From NCBI GenBank assembly GCA_036960485.1, contig JBALXS010000013.1, forward strand, positions 1 through 64,000: DNA of 64,000 nucleotides. The letters are read 5' to 3'. Each line of letters starts with the position of its first letter. Position 1 is the first letter of the stretch. The translations under genes and the position numbers were made by a program. The stretch comes from Rs1 sp036960485. GTDB taxonomy: Bacteria > Pseudomonadota > Gammaproteobacteria > Pseudomonadales > Balneatricaceae. The notes under the pieces are model-generated. The model saw only the letters and a program-made list of their open reading frames with translations, ran no database searches and had not been told where the DNA came from. This document shows, one piece after another, positions 27,427-35,861 of the stretch.

Positions 27427-27757
27427 ATGAATAAAAAATTAATTGCTGTTTTCTATAACTGTTTTAATCGGTTGTAATAAAGTCAGCCGTGATTGATCAG
27501 TTGAGGAGAAAGCTATTCTTTGTAAATATTATATTGGTGATATGTTTGGTAAAGAGCTGACCATTATAAAACGGATGATGTGGGCCTTGTTTATGTTTGC
27601 TATAAATGACCTTCCGATGGTTCTTTGTGAGGTTATTCTTGCAACATTAATTTGCAAAGAATGGATATATTTTGTGTCAATAGATGTCGAAGCTAGTAGA
27701 TCCAATTCATAATTGCCAATCTTGGCCATTTACTGCTTCATGGCACATCACTATCAT
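27427..27757 (+). pseudogene. Decayed small lipoprotein gene
   Basis: The ATG at 27427 begins MNKKLIAV, but this frame stops after 16 codons. Shifting by one base restores a lipoprotein signal ending VLIGC, with the lipobox Cys at 27473, then NKVSRD and a stop. Reading on through several stops and shifts, the fragments CKYYIGDMFGKELTIIK, DDVGLVY and PSDGSL follow one another, resembling a small secreted protein family whose name I cannot recall. At least two frameshifts and several stop codons show it is dead. An overlapping 66-codon minus-strand frame is judged a chance frame. Confidence 0.5.
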
Positions 27758-27937
27758 TTAGTTAGGAATTGACACGAAGCAGGGGTTTAATGGTAAGAAT
27801 AACCGCTAAATAACGGTTTAAGTAATATAGTCAAAATTAGTGAAGAACGAACGCAAGCCAATCGTTTTATCTCCGTTAGAGTGATTTTTTGGGTACACTT
27901 TATGTAATATGCTTAGTTGTGCTTAATTTTCCAACCT

Positions 27938-28201
27938 CTATTTTGGAGCTAATCCCATATCATCTAATCTCATTAGAATTTCCGTTTTTCGTGTTCTGGA
28001 AACCTCTAGCCAATGTATCCCTTCTTGAGCACCAATGATTGCATAAATGGAATTTAGGCCAGTACTTTTGACTTTTTCCTTTAATTCTTTGTATAAATCA
28101 AAAGGGTCGGTTGCCATAAATTCTTCAACTGAGCTTATACCAACTAGCGCTAAAATTTCTTCGCTCTTTGGACCGAACCCTTTTAAGTCTCGTAGTCTCA
28201 T
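27938..28201 (-). CDS. TfoX C-terminal domain protein
   Basis: An 87-residue protein made only of the TfoX/Sxy C-terminal domain: LRDLKGFGPKSEEILALVGI, a middle EFMATDPFDLYKELK and the typical SIYAIIGAQEGIHWLEVSRTRKTEIL. The start is a helix-hairpin-helix-like segment. In TfoX this domain accompanies the competence-activating N-terminal domain. Stand-alone copies are common and of unknown role, so I would not call it a competence regulator. It follows the secreted-protein gene by 12 bases in the same direction. Confidence 0.82.
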   Translation of the reverse strand: MRLRDLKGFGPKSEEILALVGISSVEEFMATDPFDLYKELKEKVKSTGLNSIYAIIGAQEGIHWLEVSRTRKTEILMRLDDMGLAPK

Positions 28202-28213
28202 GTAATTTTTTCC

Positions 28214-28609
28214 TTAACGCTTCCAGCTTTTTATTATAGTGTAATGTGAAAAACCTGCGCCTGCTTTTTCTCCCGTTTCCATCAATTCAAAGTATTCGCC
28301 GCATTTAACACAAGTGTTGACTTCCTCTCCCGCTGCAACAGCATCGCTGCTTGTTTCCCAATAGATCACATCAGCGTATTCATTATCGTCTTTTTTAATA
28401 AGTTCTCGTTTGATAAATCCTTTTTGTTTAATAAGAAAAGTATTATTAACAGCATGAGCTTGTTCAATCAATTGTTCATCGGTTACCCCTGGCGCTTTTA
28501 TAAACGGGGCCCATTCAATTGCTGTTTCTCCAGCTGTTGCATTGAGGCTCACACTGATTAATGACAATAAAACACCAGTGAAAGAAAATATATATTTTGT
28601 TGTTTTCAT
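28214..28609 (-). CDS. Secreted protein, unknown function (possible dimeric alpha/beta barrel)
   Basis: A 131-residue protein. With the ATG at 28609 it starts MKTTKYIFSFTGVLLSLISV, a clean signal peptide cleaved near NATA; an in-frame ATG at 28651 would bury this signal. The mature part (QLIEQAHAVNNTFLIKQKGF, then ELIKKDDNEYADVIYWET and AAGEEVNTC) looks like the ferredoxin-like fold of the antibiotic-monooxygenase/EthD type. It has two cysteines as CVKC plus one earlier, which suggests a disulfide or metal site in the periplasm. Fold assignment is tentative. Confidence 0.65.
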   Translation of the reverse strand: MKTTKYIFSFTGVLLSLISVSLNATAGETAIEWAPFIKAPGVTDEQLIEQAHAVNNTFLIKQKGFIKRELIKKDDNEYADVIYWETSSDAVAAGEEVNTCVKCGEYFELMETGEKAGAGFSHYTIIKSWKR

Positions 28610-28651
28610 CTTTATACTCAAGTTGGTTATAGTGTCTTGAACGCTCACCAA

Positions 28652-29060
28652 ATTATTATATTTGTCCCCTCCTGACGTCTACTGTCAGTAGAGAAATTAT
28701 TTTTGAAGTACATTTTCCTCTTTACCACATTTGAACAAAATGAAGCATTCACTGGAATGCCAGCTGTTATACTGAATCAATCTGTAACAGTATTTCTCAA
28801 GCTAACTGTAATATCTTTCAAATAGATCTTAGATTGTAGTCCGTCCTATGAGTTCCTTTTAGCAGGGGAAGACAACCCGTATCGTAAATGGATAAATACT
28901 CTCGATAGAGAAATACGGCCACCACCGAAAAATAGCCTATTAATCGTTTTGCATTGAATTGCTGCCTAATGGCATCTTATACCTTGAACTGCTTATGCCA
29001 TGGACTAAAGCGTAATGTTGGTTTAAGCCTTGTTATACGTTTAATAAGCGATTACTTTTC
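28652..29060. other. Intergenic, nothing recognised
   Basis: About 400 bases with stops in all frames between the secreted-protein gene and repeat copy A. It should hold the promoter of the minus-strand pair downstream. Confidence 0.35.
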
Positions 29061-29372
29061 TTGCCGTAAACTTGCTGTCCCATGCAATTAAGCCCTTTTA
29101 AACCCCAAAAAATAGCTCTAACCATTTAGCCCTCTACAAGGGTGCTCTTTAAGTGAGTATCCTACTTCTAATAGCTTTTGGCATCATATAAAGGGTAATA
29201 GCTATTAAGGAGTACTTAGGTTTGAGCGCATCTATGTTGTGCTCTTGGTGTCTAATTGGCATCAATAGGGGGATCCCCTAAAAGCTAAGCTCAAGGTTAA
29301 GGTAGTCGTTGGTTGGTTTGATTCTAGGATTTGTTGCTCATTTTCGTAGAGTAGTCGTCAAAACTACATTTA
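29061..29372 (+). repeat. Diverged intergenic repeat, copy A
   Basis: This 312-base non-coding stretch shares an ordered series of blocks with 31921-32303. Shared blocks include TTGCCGT, then ACTTGC-GTC and GCAATTA; AAGGGTGCTCTTTAAGTGAG (TTTTTAAG in copy B); TTGAGC with ATCTA; ATCA-TAGGGG; and GGTAG followed by GTTGGTTGG. Same orientation and order show a common origin with heavy divergence. It lies immediately after the EamA gene stop. Confidence 0.6.
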
Positions 29373-29379
29373 ATAAATT

Positions 29380-30309
29380 TTAGCTATCGGCTTTTGTTGA
29401 AGCTCTCCTTCCTAACATCAAAATACTCAACAGCAATAAGATACCGCCTGCCCATTGCATCGCTCCCAGATGCTGCCCAAGAAGTAAAGCCGAAAGCAAT
29501 ACTGCTGTGAGCGGTTCAAGCAACGTTGCTACTGTGAGGCTGGTAGCCTTTAGTCGAGCTGCTCCCCAGCTGAAAGCGAGTAGTGCGAGGGCTGCGGTTA
29601 CTACTCCCAGATAAAGAAACCATGCTTGTGGCGGGATTTCTGTCGGCCAAGTAAAAGGTCTAAAAAGAGCGAACAAACTCATGACTACTGTTGCAACAAC
29701 GGTTAAACAAGCTGTAGCCGGCCCCGCTCCAAGAGTGATAGATATACGGCCACTAACCATGGAGAAGGCAGCATATAAGAATGCAGAACCAATTGAGTAT
29801 GCTATACCGAGTAATTTGGTATGAGAATCGACGTTGGTTGTTGTTGACCCATGCTTGGCGATGATTAAAACTGTACCGATAATAGCTCCTGAAAGTACCA
29901 GAACTAGCTGTAAGTCTGCTTTCTCATGACCACGAATTACTGCAATTATAGTGACGATAACGGGAGGTAAACACAGCGCAATAAGTGTTGGGACGGCAGC
30001 CCCCAATAGCTCTATGCCAAGAAACCATAACAATACGTAGCCAGACATCGCGGTCCCAGCAAGTATTACCGTAATTAGCAGCGGCTTTAGTTTACTCCAC
30101 GATATGCTACGGCCAAAGACTATTAGAAGAACTATCGCTCCAATGAAGAACCGCCAAAAGGAGACGTTTTCAGGGGTAAGGCCGTGCTGATCAACGAGCA
30201 CATTAACCACAAGCGCACCAGTTCCCCACAAGATCCCAGCTCCGCATGCCGCTGTTAGCGCTAGCGTCGCAGACGAACTGCTTGAATGTGGCGGTATCGA
30301 GTTACTCAT
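29380..30309 (-). CDS. EamA/DMT-family transporter
   Basis: A 309-residue inner-membrane protein with two EamA repeats of five helices (ten in all), for example the first repeat AACGAGILWGTGALVVNVLV and the second KLLGIAYSIGSAFLYAAFS. Members export metabolites such as amino acids, purines or drugs; the substrate cannot be predicted. I chose the ATG at 30309, which has GGA at the right spacing, over a TTG four codons upstream. It is followed by repeat copy A. The codon texture looks somewhat richer in GC than its surroundings, compatible with acquisition. Confidence 0.85.
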   Translation of the reverse strand: MSNSIPPHSSSSSATLALTAACGAGILWGTGALVVNVLVDQHGLTPENVSFWRFFIGAIVLLIVFGRSISWSKLKPLLITVILAGTAMSGYVLLWFLGIELLGAAVPTLIALCLPPVIVTIIAVIRGHEKADLQLVLVLSGAIIGTVLIIAKHGSTTTNVDSHTKLLGIAYSIGSAFLYAAFSMVSGRISITLGAGPATACLTVVATVVMSLFALFRPFTWPTEIPPQAWFLYLGVVTAALALLAFSWGAARLKATSLTVATLLEPLTAVLLSALLLGQHLGAMQWAGGILLLLSILMLGRRASTKADS

Positions 30310-30438
30310 TTTTAGATCCAATTATAACGAACAATTAACTCAATTCTTATATCGCTAACTTTATGAAAAGCAGCTGTTTTATGTGAACCTGAGTAGAAAA
30401 AAGAACTTTACTACAGTTGGAACTGCGCACCCACATAT

Positions 30439-31050
30439 CTATGCGGATAAAAGCTGATAAGGATGTTTCCATCCATTTAGTTTTGATATTCGATCTAGCC
30501 ATTGGCCGGTGAAAGGCGGCACATCAACCTGAGCTTGCTCAGCAAAATACAGATAGCCACATAATGAAAAATCTGCAATTGTGAGCTGATCACCTAACAT
30601 GAAGTTACGTCCATCGCTTAGCTCTTGTTCAATGACATTGATGTCTTGATTGTACCGAGAAGTTAGCCAATCGAGAGTACCTTGATTAAATTGCTCTGGT
30701 GCGAATTTTGCAGCAAAGCGTAATTGAGGTAAGCATAAGCCAATCTTATTAGACTCCCAAAATAGCCACTGTCTACATTTTTGTAGCTGATGAGGAGTGT
30801 TACCGCCAAATACAGAGAAATGCTCTGCTATGTGCAAAAGAATAGCGTTTGATTGCACATATGGGGTTTGATTGTGGATCAATAGTGGCACTTCTTGAAA
30901 CTTAGACTTATCTTGAAAGTCTTGTGGCCGTTGATCTCTTGGTAATGAGATATCGATTACCTGATAATCATGCTCAATTTCACCAATGCTTAAGCAAAGT
31001 TTTACTTTATAACAGTGACCTGATTCGGGGTGTCCAAATAGTTTAAGCAT
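30439..31050 (-). CDS. Glutathione S-transferase family protein
   Basis: A 203-residue protein. The N-terminal thioredoxin-like domain starts MLKLFGHPESGHCYKVKLCL (Ser or Cys near residues 10-13 could be the active residue) and includes the cis-Pro motif VPLLI and the glutathione contact QSNAILLHIAEHF. The C-terminal helical domain (about 90-200) has GDQLTIADFSLCGYLYF, with the N-capping Asp. It probably conjugates or reduces a small molecule with glutathione. Substrate unknown. It is a single gene between the EamA transporter and a membrane protein. Confidence 0.87.
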   Translation of the reverse strand: MLKLFGHPESGHCYKVKLCLSIGEIEHDYQVIDISLPRDQRPQDFQDKSKFQEVPLLIHNQTPYVQSNAILLHIAEHFSVFGGNTPHQLQKCRQWLFWESNKIGLCLPQLRFAAKFAPEQFNQGTLDWLTSRYNQDINVIEQELSDGRNFMLGDQLTIADFSLCGYLYFAEQAQVDVPPFTGQWLDRISKLNGWKHPYQLLSA

Positions 31051-31112
31051 TATAAATCCTTTAGTTAATATTCGTACAATGGGCTAGATCGGTCAATGTG
31101 AACTTTAGTGCT

Positions 31113-31823
31113 CTACTTAGTTGCATACTTCCATAGGTGGTAGCTCACAGCAGCTACGACTTCAGGAGCTTCCGTTAAATGATTAACTTTAAAGATAACC
31201 TTTCCTTTTTGAATTAATTTAAGACCTATTAAGCCAAGTAACCGTTCCGTCCAGTGAATTTTTCCGTGGTATTGTTTTACCACAATAGTCAATATGCTCA
31301 CTTTTAGGCCCTTGTTAGGGTTTTCTTCGAAGAGAATCTTTTCAACATCTTGCCATTTGATAAAATCATAAGGCTTTTGGCAAAAGCCGCCTTTTGATAG
31401 ACTGAGGAATGGTTTTCTAGCGAAAGATAAGCTTTTTATAGAATCGAGTAATAGGATAGGGCCTATAATTACTGCTAGGATAAAGATGAGCCAGTTCGTA
31501 ATACTATTTGAAATCTGGAAATACAAAGCCCATAAACATAGTCCTAACCCTATAGTTATTAACCAATAGTGCCTTACTCCAGCTTTGATGATCAGTACTT
31601 TTTCGTCTTGCCAAGGAGGGCTAATAAGTTGCTCAATACGTGCTTGAATCTGTGCATTTACCTTCTCATTTTTTCTTTTTGCTCTAGATCTATCACTAAG
31701 AAAACTGCCAATTACTAACGCTAGGCCTATTACCACAAAATAATTTGGTACGAAATCAGCCGCAGCAATTATCAGCATAATTAACCCCGTTGTCATTCCC
31801 AATATATTTATAAATTTGATCAT
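31113..31823 (-). CDS. Membrane protein of unknown function
   Basis: A 236-residue protein not recognised. It has two hydrophobic helices near the N-terminus (about 5-25 and 28-43), a charged stretch (SDRSRAKRKNEKVNAQIQAR), a hydrophobic pair near 75-115, and a cytoplasmic-looking C-terminal part that may be PH-like (WQDVEKILFEENPNKGLKVS). This resembles small bacterial proteins with a membrane-bound PH-like domain. No enzyme motif is seen. Confidence 0.6.
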   Translation of the reverse strand: MIKFINILGMTTGLIMLIIAAADFVPNYFVVIGLALVIGSFLSDRSRAKRKNEKVNAQIQARIEQLISPPWQDEKVLIIKAGVRHYWLITIGLGLCLWALYFQISNSITNWLIFILAVIIGPILLLDSIKSLSFARKPFLSLSKGGFCQKPYDFIKWQDVEKILFEENPNKGLKVSILTIVVKQYHGKIHWTERLLGLIGLKLIQKGKVIFKVNHLTEAPEVVAAVSYHLWKYATK

Positions 31824-31920
31824 AAATTTTTTCTATAGTTCTGTGATTAACGCTTATTGAAATCATAAATTAGCAGTGGATTATTAAACAAAAATCATTG
31901 CTTCGTTAGTGTGTTAGCCC

Positions 31921-32303
31921 TTGCCGTTGACTTGCCGTCGAAAGCAATTAGTTTCTTTAAAAACAATACGATCAGCTTACACCATTTTACCTCTTCAACG
32001 GGTAGTTTTTACCCTTCTATAAGGGTGCTTTTTAAGTGAGGGTTCTATTCCCAAAGCTTGTACCATCGCATGAAAGAGAGAGTGTTGTTACAGCAATAAA
32101 GATGCGCTCAGAATTGAGCATATCTAATTTTTACTTCTAGTGTTTCGCTAATATCATTAGGGGTTATTTTACCTCCTTATAGGGGTTGTATTCGACCCGC
32201 TAAATTCAGTTCGAAGGTAGGTTAGTAGTTGGTTGGTGATTTGCTGTAGGCACCATAACAACTTGGTCTGCAGTGGGTTAGTTTGGTCGTAAAAACCAAT
32301 CTA
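31921..32303 (+). repeat. Diverged intergenic repeat, copy B
   Basis: This 383-base counterpart of copy A has an extra inverted repeat (ACCCTTCTATAAGGGT at about 32010) and small insertions. It lies between the minus-strand membrane protein and the plus-strand channel gene, upstream of both, unlike copy A, which lies downstream of a gene. No open frame is conserved between the copies. Confidence 0.6.
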
Positions 32304-32372
32304 GACGTTAGCTAAAGACTTGTTATTCTGTTTCGTAGTTGTTGCTGTATTACAGATTATTAAAACTATAGA

Positions 32373-33101
32373 ATGCGGCTAATTACTCATTTTGGCAGAA
32401 CGATAAGGAATAATATGAAAGGAAAGGAATCACCTCTATACAATATTGTACTTTTATTTTTAAGTGTTTATGTATTAAGCGTATTAGTACTAGAGTCATT
32501 TTTTATTAGAGACTCAGAAATAAAGCAAGTTCTGCAGTACATTGATCTAGGTGTTTGCTTATTCTTTCTCAGTGATTTCTTTGTAAACTTGTATAAAGCC
32601 GAGTCTAAAAGGCAGTATCTCAAATGGGGGTGGATAAATCTCGTTTCGTCTATACCAGCTATAGATGCCCTTAGGTGGGGGAGAGTTTCAAAAATTGTCC
32701 GTGTATTGAGATACCTTAGAGCTATAAAATCAATGAGAGTTCTAATTCAGGGCTTACATTCCAATAAATATGAAACGTTAACTCTATGTGTCTTTCTGGT
32801 AGTTTTCATAAGCTTTACTTTATCATCAGCGTTTATTTTAGATTTAGAGCGTGCTCATAACTCTGCGATCGATACCGCCGAATCAGCTCTATGGTGGGCT
32901 TTCTTGAACATAATGAATGCAAAGGTATCAACCAGTGTAGCAATTAGCTCTGAGGGAGTTTTAATCGGCCTAGCATTAAATAAAATAGGGCTTTTACTCT
33001 TTGTATATATGAATTCAATGTTTATAGCCTGGCTGATAAATCAAAAAAGAGATGAATTAGAAAAAGTTAAGTTACAAAGGCAGGCAGAAGAAGTTCGATG
33101 A
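32373..33101 (+). CDS. Ion-channel-like (voltage-gated family) membrane protein without canonical filter
   Basis: A 242-residue protein with the plan of a small voltage-gated cation channel. Helices S1 (about 25-45) and S2 (55-72) are followed by S3, then an arginine-rich S4 (RWGRVSKIVRVLRYLRAIKS) and two pore helices with a re-entrant segment (ESALWWAFLNIMNAKVS), then S6. In potassium channels ESALWWAF is followed by TVGYGD; here the corresponding residues are NAKVSTSVAI, so the selectivity filter is replaced. The start at 32373 lacks a ribosome site; the ATG at 32415, preceded by AAGGAA, is an alternative that loses 14 residues. It could be a voltage-sensor regulator or a channel with altered selectivity. 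Confidence 0.75.
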   Translation: MRLITHFGRTIRNNMKGKESPLYNIVLLFLSVYVLSVLVLESFFIRDSEIKQVLQYIDLGVCLFFLSDFFVNLYKAESKRQYLKWGWINLVSSIPAIDALRWGRVSKIVRVLRYLRAIKSMRVLIQGLHSNKYETLTLCVFLVVFISFTLSSAFILDLERAHNSAIDTAESALWWAFLNIMNAKVSTSVAISSEGVLIGLALNKIGLLLFVYMNSMFIAWLINQKRDELEKVKLQRQAEEVR

Positions 33102-33340
33102 ATATTAGAGAGTTGCTTATCGTCAATCATATCAAAGTAAGGTGCTTTCTAAGGCGTCAGTAATTTTAAATGCTTCGACATTTTGCTATCTCCTGGCGAA
33201 TGATTCTGAGCTGATTTTTTACTACTTATATACCTTTTGTATTAGCTAAGCCATTAAACACTGGTGAAAAAAAAGGGGACGAAATCGAATCTGAAGGCTT
33301 ATATATCAAGAAATCAGTGAGAATAAATAAGAGGTACGTG

Positions 33341-33416
33341 TGGTGTCCCCTACAGGATTCGAACCTGTGTCTAAGACTTAGGAGGTCCTTGCTCTATCCA
33401 GCTGAACTAAGGGGAC
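33341..33416 (-). tRNA. tRNA-Arg (anticodon CCU)
   Basis: The minus strand folds as a full cloverleaf: acceptor GTCCCCT pairing with AGGGGAC, D arm GTTC/GAGC, anticodon loop CTCCTAA (CCU, reading AGG), T arm CAGG-TTCGAATC-CTG, discriminator A and an encoded CCA end. It is 76 bases long including CCA. tRNA-Arg(CCU) is a common integration site for genomic islands, and the accessory block lies on one side, but no attachment repeat or integrase was found. Confidence 0.95.
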
Positions 33417-34109
33417 AACGTAGCGGGCACTATACTGTAGACAATATTAAAATTCAATCCTTGTAACCAGCTTACTCTGCTATTATTTACATTTTAATTT
33501 TTATATCGATTTTTTACCTTGCAACATTAAATACCATGTTCTCTTTATCGGCTTCATATTAATAATAGCTTTGCACTTACGGGTTGCTAATCCAAATTGC
33601 TTAACTATATCGCTACTCAATTGATCGTCTAGAGATATCAAAATAAAGCTTGGTGAAACAAAGGCTCAATAGCTCGCAAAACTCCGAGCTATAACTATCT
33701 TGTCGTGAGGAAAATGAATTTCAAGTTGTTAATTACAAATATGGGCACTAGTAGGTTTATATAAGAGCAGTGATTTCATGAAGTGTTAAATACAAATACA
33801 TAAAATTGTAATGTAATATATTTACGGTTACATCATTAATTGGTACATGATTTCTTTAGAAGGGTTTACTCATCTAATAGCAAATACTGAATATCAAGCA
33901 GGCTAATTATGAAGGGTAGTTATACATAGAAAAATTAGGTTAAAAAACTTATAGGAAGGTCATTTTATCATGCAAAGTTATTTATCGATGGTAATGTTTT
34001 ATAAACTATTTTAAGTCAAAATAACTTAAAGTAGCGTATATTAATTTTCCAAGACGGATAAAAAAACAAAGGAAAACAGTCACTTAACTGTAAAGTTAAG
34101 GTGCTGTGT
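33417..34109. other. Gene-free stretch upstream of tRNA-Arg
   Basis: About 690 bases. On the minus strand 33501-33665 is open for 54 codons (reading AFVSPSFILISLDDQLSS and ending with RTWYLMLQGKKSI) but has no convincing start; it may be the tail of a dead gene. The rest is AT-rich and contains the tRNA promoter. FlgO/P/T genes found here in some relatives are absent. Confidence 0.35.
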
Positions 34110-34598
34110 TTAAGCTTTTCCTAAACGAGATTGACCCGTATAGTCGCCTTTATCGCCTTTTACATCGTATAGAATATTGTTTGCCTGTTTTCCTTGGAGG
34201 ATCGATAAAATAGTGTCTATATTTTTTTTGTTTCTTTTAAGAACTTGTTCGTTTACGTTATTGGCATCTATGGTTGCCTGTAATATTTCTTCAAGTATTT
34301 TCCAGTTAGTCTTACAATTATTTTTTGTATGAGTATCAGGACAAGAGTTAAGAAATAGTTGAACGTTCTCTTTGTCAGAATTTAGCTTTATATTTTCTAA
34401 AAGAACACTTCTCTGATGAGTGTTCTCTGAAAAATCCGCTAGGAATTGACTTTTTTGAACAGCACATTGAGTAATCTGCTGTAAATCTCTTTCAGTTAGC
34501 GCGATAAGCTCTGACTGAAGTGTATTATTAAGATGAGTTAGCAGATCGATGCCTGCTAATGTCAAGGCATCGAAGGATAGATAATTATTTGTTTTCAT
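34110..34598 (-). CDS. flgN: FlgN family flagellar export chaperone
   Basis: A 162-residue all-helical protein. FlgN binds the hook-filament junction proteins FlgK and FlgL before export and is usually encoded next to flgM. The sequence is weakly conserved, as is normal for the family, with long amphipathic helices (LLTHLNNTLQSELIALTERDL and ILEEILQATIDANNVNEQVL). The call rests on size, helical pattern and position 3 bases after flgM. Confidence 0.8.
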   Translation of the reverse strand: MKTNNYLSFDALTLAGIDLLTHLNNTLQSELIALTERDLQQITQCAVQKSQFLADFSENTHQRSVLLENIKLNSDKENVQLFLNSCPDTHTKNNCKTNWKILEEILQATIDANNVNEQVLKRNKKNIDTILSILQGKQANNILYDVKGDKGDYTGQSRLGKA

Positions 34599-34601
34599 AA
34601 A

Positions 34602-34904
34602 TCAACTTAATTGTGATTCAAACCCTAATAGCTTTTCAGCTACGTTTTGATAATCAATTGAATAACTTCCATCTGCTATAGCTGCTTTAATGCTTGCTAC
34701 TTTTTCGCTATCTACATCAGGGCTGTTAGCGATTAAGGCATCAGCCTTTTTAAGCGATTGCGCAGTTGTGCTTAATTCGAAAGTATCTTTAGCTCCGTTC
34801 TGCTTTGCTGGTGTGGCAGTTGTTTCAGCCCCCGCATTGCGTTGGGTGCTGACCTTGCCACGAGTCATCGAATGTGATGATGCACTCGTAAGATCAATAA
34901 CCAT
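34602..34904 (-). CDS. flgM: FlgM, anti-sigma-28 factor
   Basis: A 100-residue protein that holds sigma-28 (FliA) inactive until the hook is complete and it is exported. The N-terminal half is disordered and polar; the C-terminal half carries the family pattern FELSTTAQSLKKADALI, then SEKVASIKAAIADGSYSIDY and the ending NVAEKLLGFE. It is preceded by a good sigma-28 promoter and followed by flgN, the usual order. Confidence 0.92.
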   Translation of the reverse strand: MVIDLTSASSHSMTRGKVSTQRNAGAETTATPAKQNGAKDTFELSTTAQSLKKADALIANSPDVDSEKVASIKAAIADGSYSIDYQNVAEKLLGFESQLS

Positions 34905-34933
34905 TTTGGTATCCTCATTAAATTCTAATTAGT

Positions 34934-34960
34934 GTAACGGCTGGCTTAAATAGAACTTTA
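34934..34960 (-). promoter_or_regulatory. Sigma-28 (FliA) promoter of flgM-flgN
   Basis: On the minus strand TAAAGTTC, an 11-base spacer and GCCGTTAC match the enterobacterial FliA consensus TAAAGTTT-N11-GCCGATAA at 13 of 16 positions with the exact spacing. It lies 29 bases before the flgM start, so flgMN can be induced once sigma-28 is free. Confidence 0.7.
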
Positions 34961-35078
34961 ATAAAAATTGTAATTAATTTTGATATTAATCAAAACTTGT
35001 CGAAAGCTAATAAAATGAATGCTGCTGCTATAACTACAAGCCTAAATAATCTCACGTATAATAGCAGTTATCAACTGA

Positions 35079-35786
35079 TTATTTTGCTGTTATTGATACT
35101 CTACCTTTTGATAAAACATACGCTCTAATTATCTTGCCTGAACGGTTATTACGAACACTTATTTGTTTTCCTATTTTTCCGTTTTGCAATGCAGTACCTA
35201 TGGTTGTGATCGTTAAGCCTCCATTGCTGGCAGCAATCATAACAGAGTCATTTTTGTTGATTAACACAGGGCTGTCTAACATGTATGGGCTAACGATGGT
35301 CGATTTTTTTATGACTCTTTTTGCCATATTGCCAAATAGAGGCTCTGGAGTAGTAAAATAGCCTTTATAGGTTTTAGTAATGTCTTTGTGGATGAAATAA
35401 ATATTTCTCGAATTTATTAATTGTCCCTTGGGAATGTGCATTCTTGAGACAGCAACAGGGTAAGTTATTGAAGCAATAAAGGTAATATAAGTAGACCAAT
35501 TAGGCTGCTTACATGTTAATCTTAAGGAAAATCTTCCGCCAGAAGAAATTTTATTTATGGATGGTAAGTTGAAATTTTTACATTTAGAATATTTTTTCTG
35601 CGTATTTGGTAGATTAAAGGTTATATTAATATTAGCAGTAGGGTGAATTTCAGAAAGATCTGCTAAAATTTGTGATTCTATTGCTTGATGAAGTATTGTT
35701 GAAGCATTAGATACTGTGGCTGTAAGTGCTAGATTAATTGATAGTAGAATAATGATGCGGTAAAAAGAAGTTTTAAATAAGGTCAC
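35079..35786 (-). CDS. flgA: FlgA, P-ring assembly chaperone
   Basis: A 235-residue periplasmic protein that helps FlgI form the flagellar P ring. A signal peptide (residues 1-28, ending near SNA) is followed by the SAF-like and ChapFlgA region: RMHIPKGQLINSRNIYFIHKD, then a KNDSVMIAASNGGLTITTIGTALQNG segment and the family ending GKIGKQISVRN with IRAYVLSKGRVSI. It is divergent from cheV across 75 bases, a conserved arrangement in Vibrio and Shewanella. Confidence 0.9.
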   Translation of the reverse strand: MTLFKTSFYRIIILLSINLALTATVSNASTILHQAIESQILADLSEIHPTANINITFNLPNTQKKYSKCKNFNLPSINKISSGGRFSLRLTCKQPNWSTYITFIASITYPVAVSRMHIPKGQLINSRNIYFIHKDITKTYKGYFTTPEPLFGNMAKRVIKKSTIVSPYMLDSPVLINKNDSVMIAASNGGLTITTIGTALQNGKIGKQISVRNNRSGKIIRAYVLSKGRVSITAK

Positions 35787-35861
35787 GTTTATGTCCTGAT
35801 GCTATCAGTCGACTTAATGTGAATCACTGATTTCGGAAAAAGTTGGGGTTTAATATAAATC

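Noticed and set aside
27529..27729. A 66-codon minus-strand gene
   Set aside because: It is antisense to the decayed lipoprotein, with no ribosome site and no recognisable pattern.
29061..32303. Integron cassette array with attC sites, based on repeated intergenic elements and GTTRRRY-like strings
   Set aside because: No integrase gene, the elements are 300-380 bp, they are not found after every gene, and no core site pair matching RYYYAAC/GTTRRRY could be placed consistently.
33341..33416. Island attachment site at tRNA-Arg
   Set aside because: No second copy of the tRNA 3' end and no integrase were found in the window, so only the tRNA itself is called.
33501..33665. Small minus-strand gene between tRNA-Arg and flgN
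   Set aside because: The 54-codon open segment lacks a start codon with a ribosome site at its left boundary; at most the tail of a dead gene.
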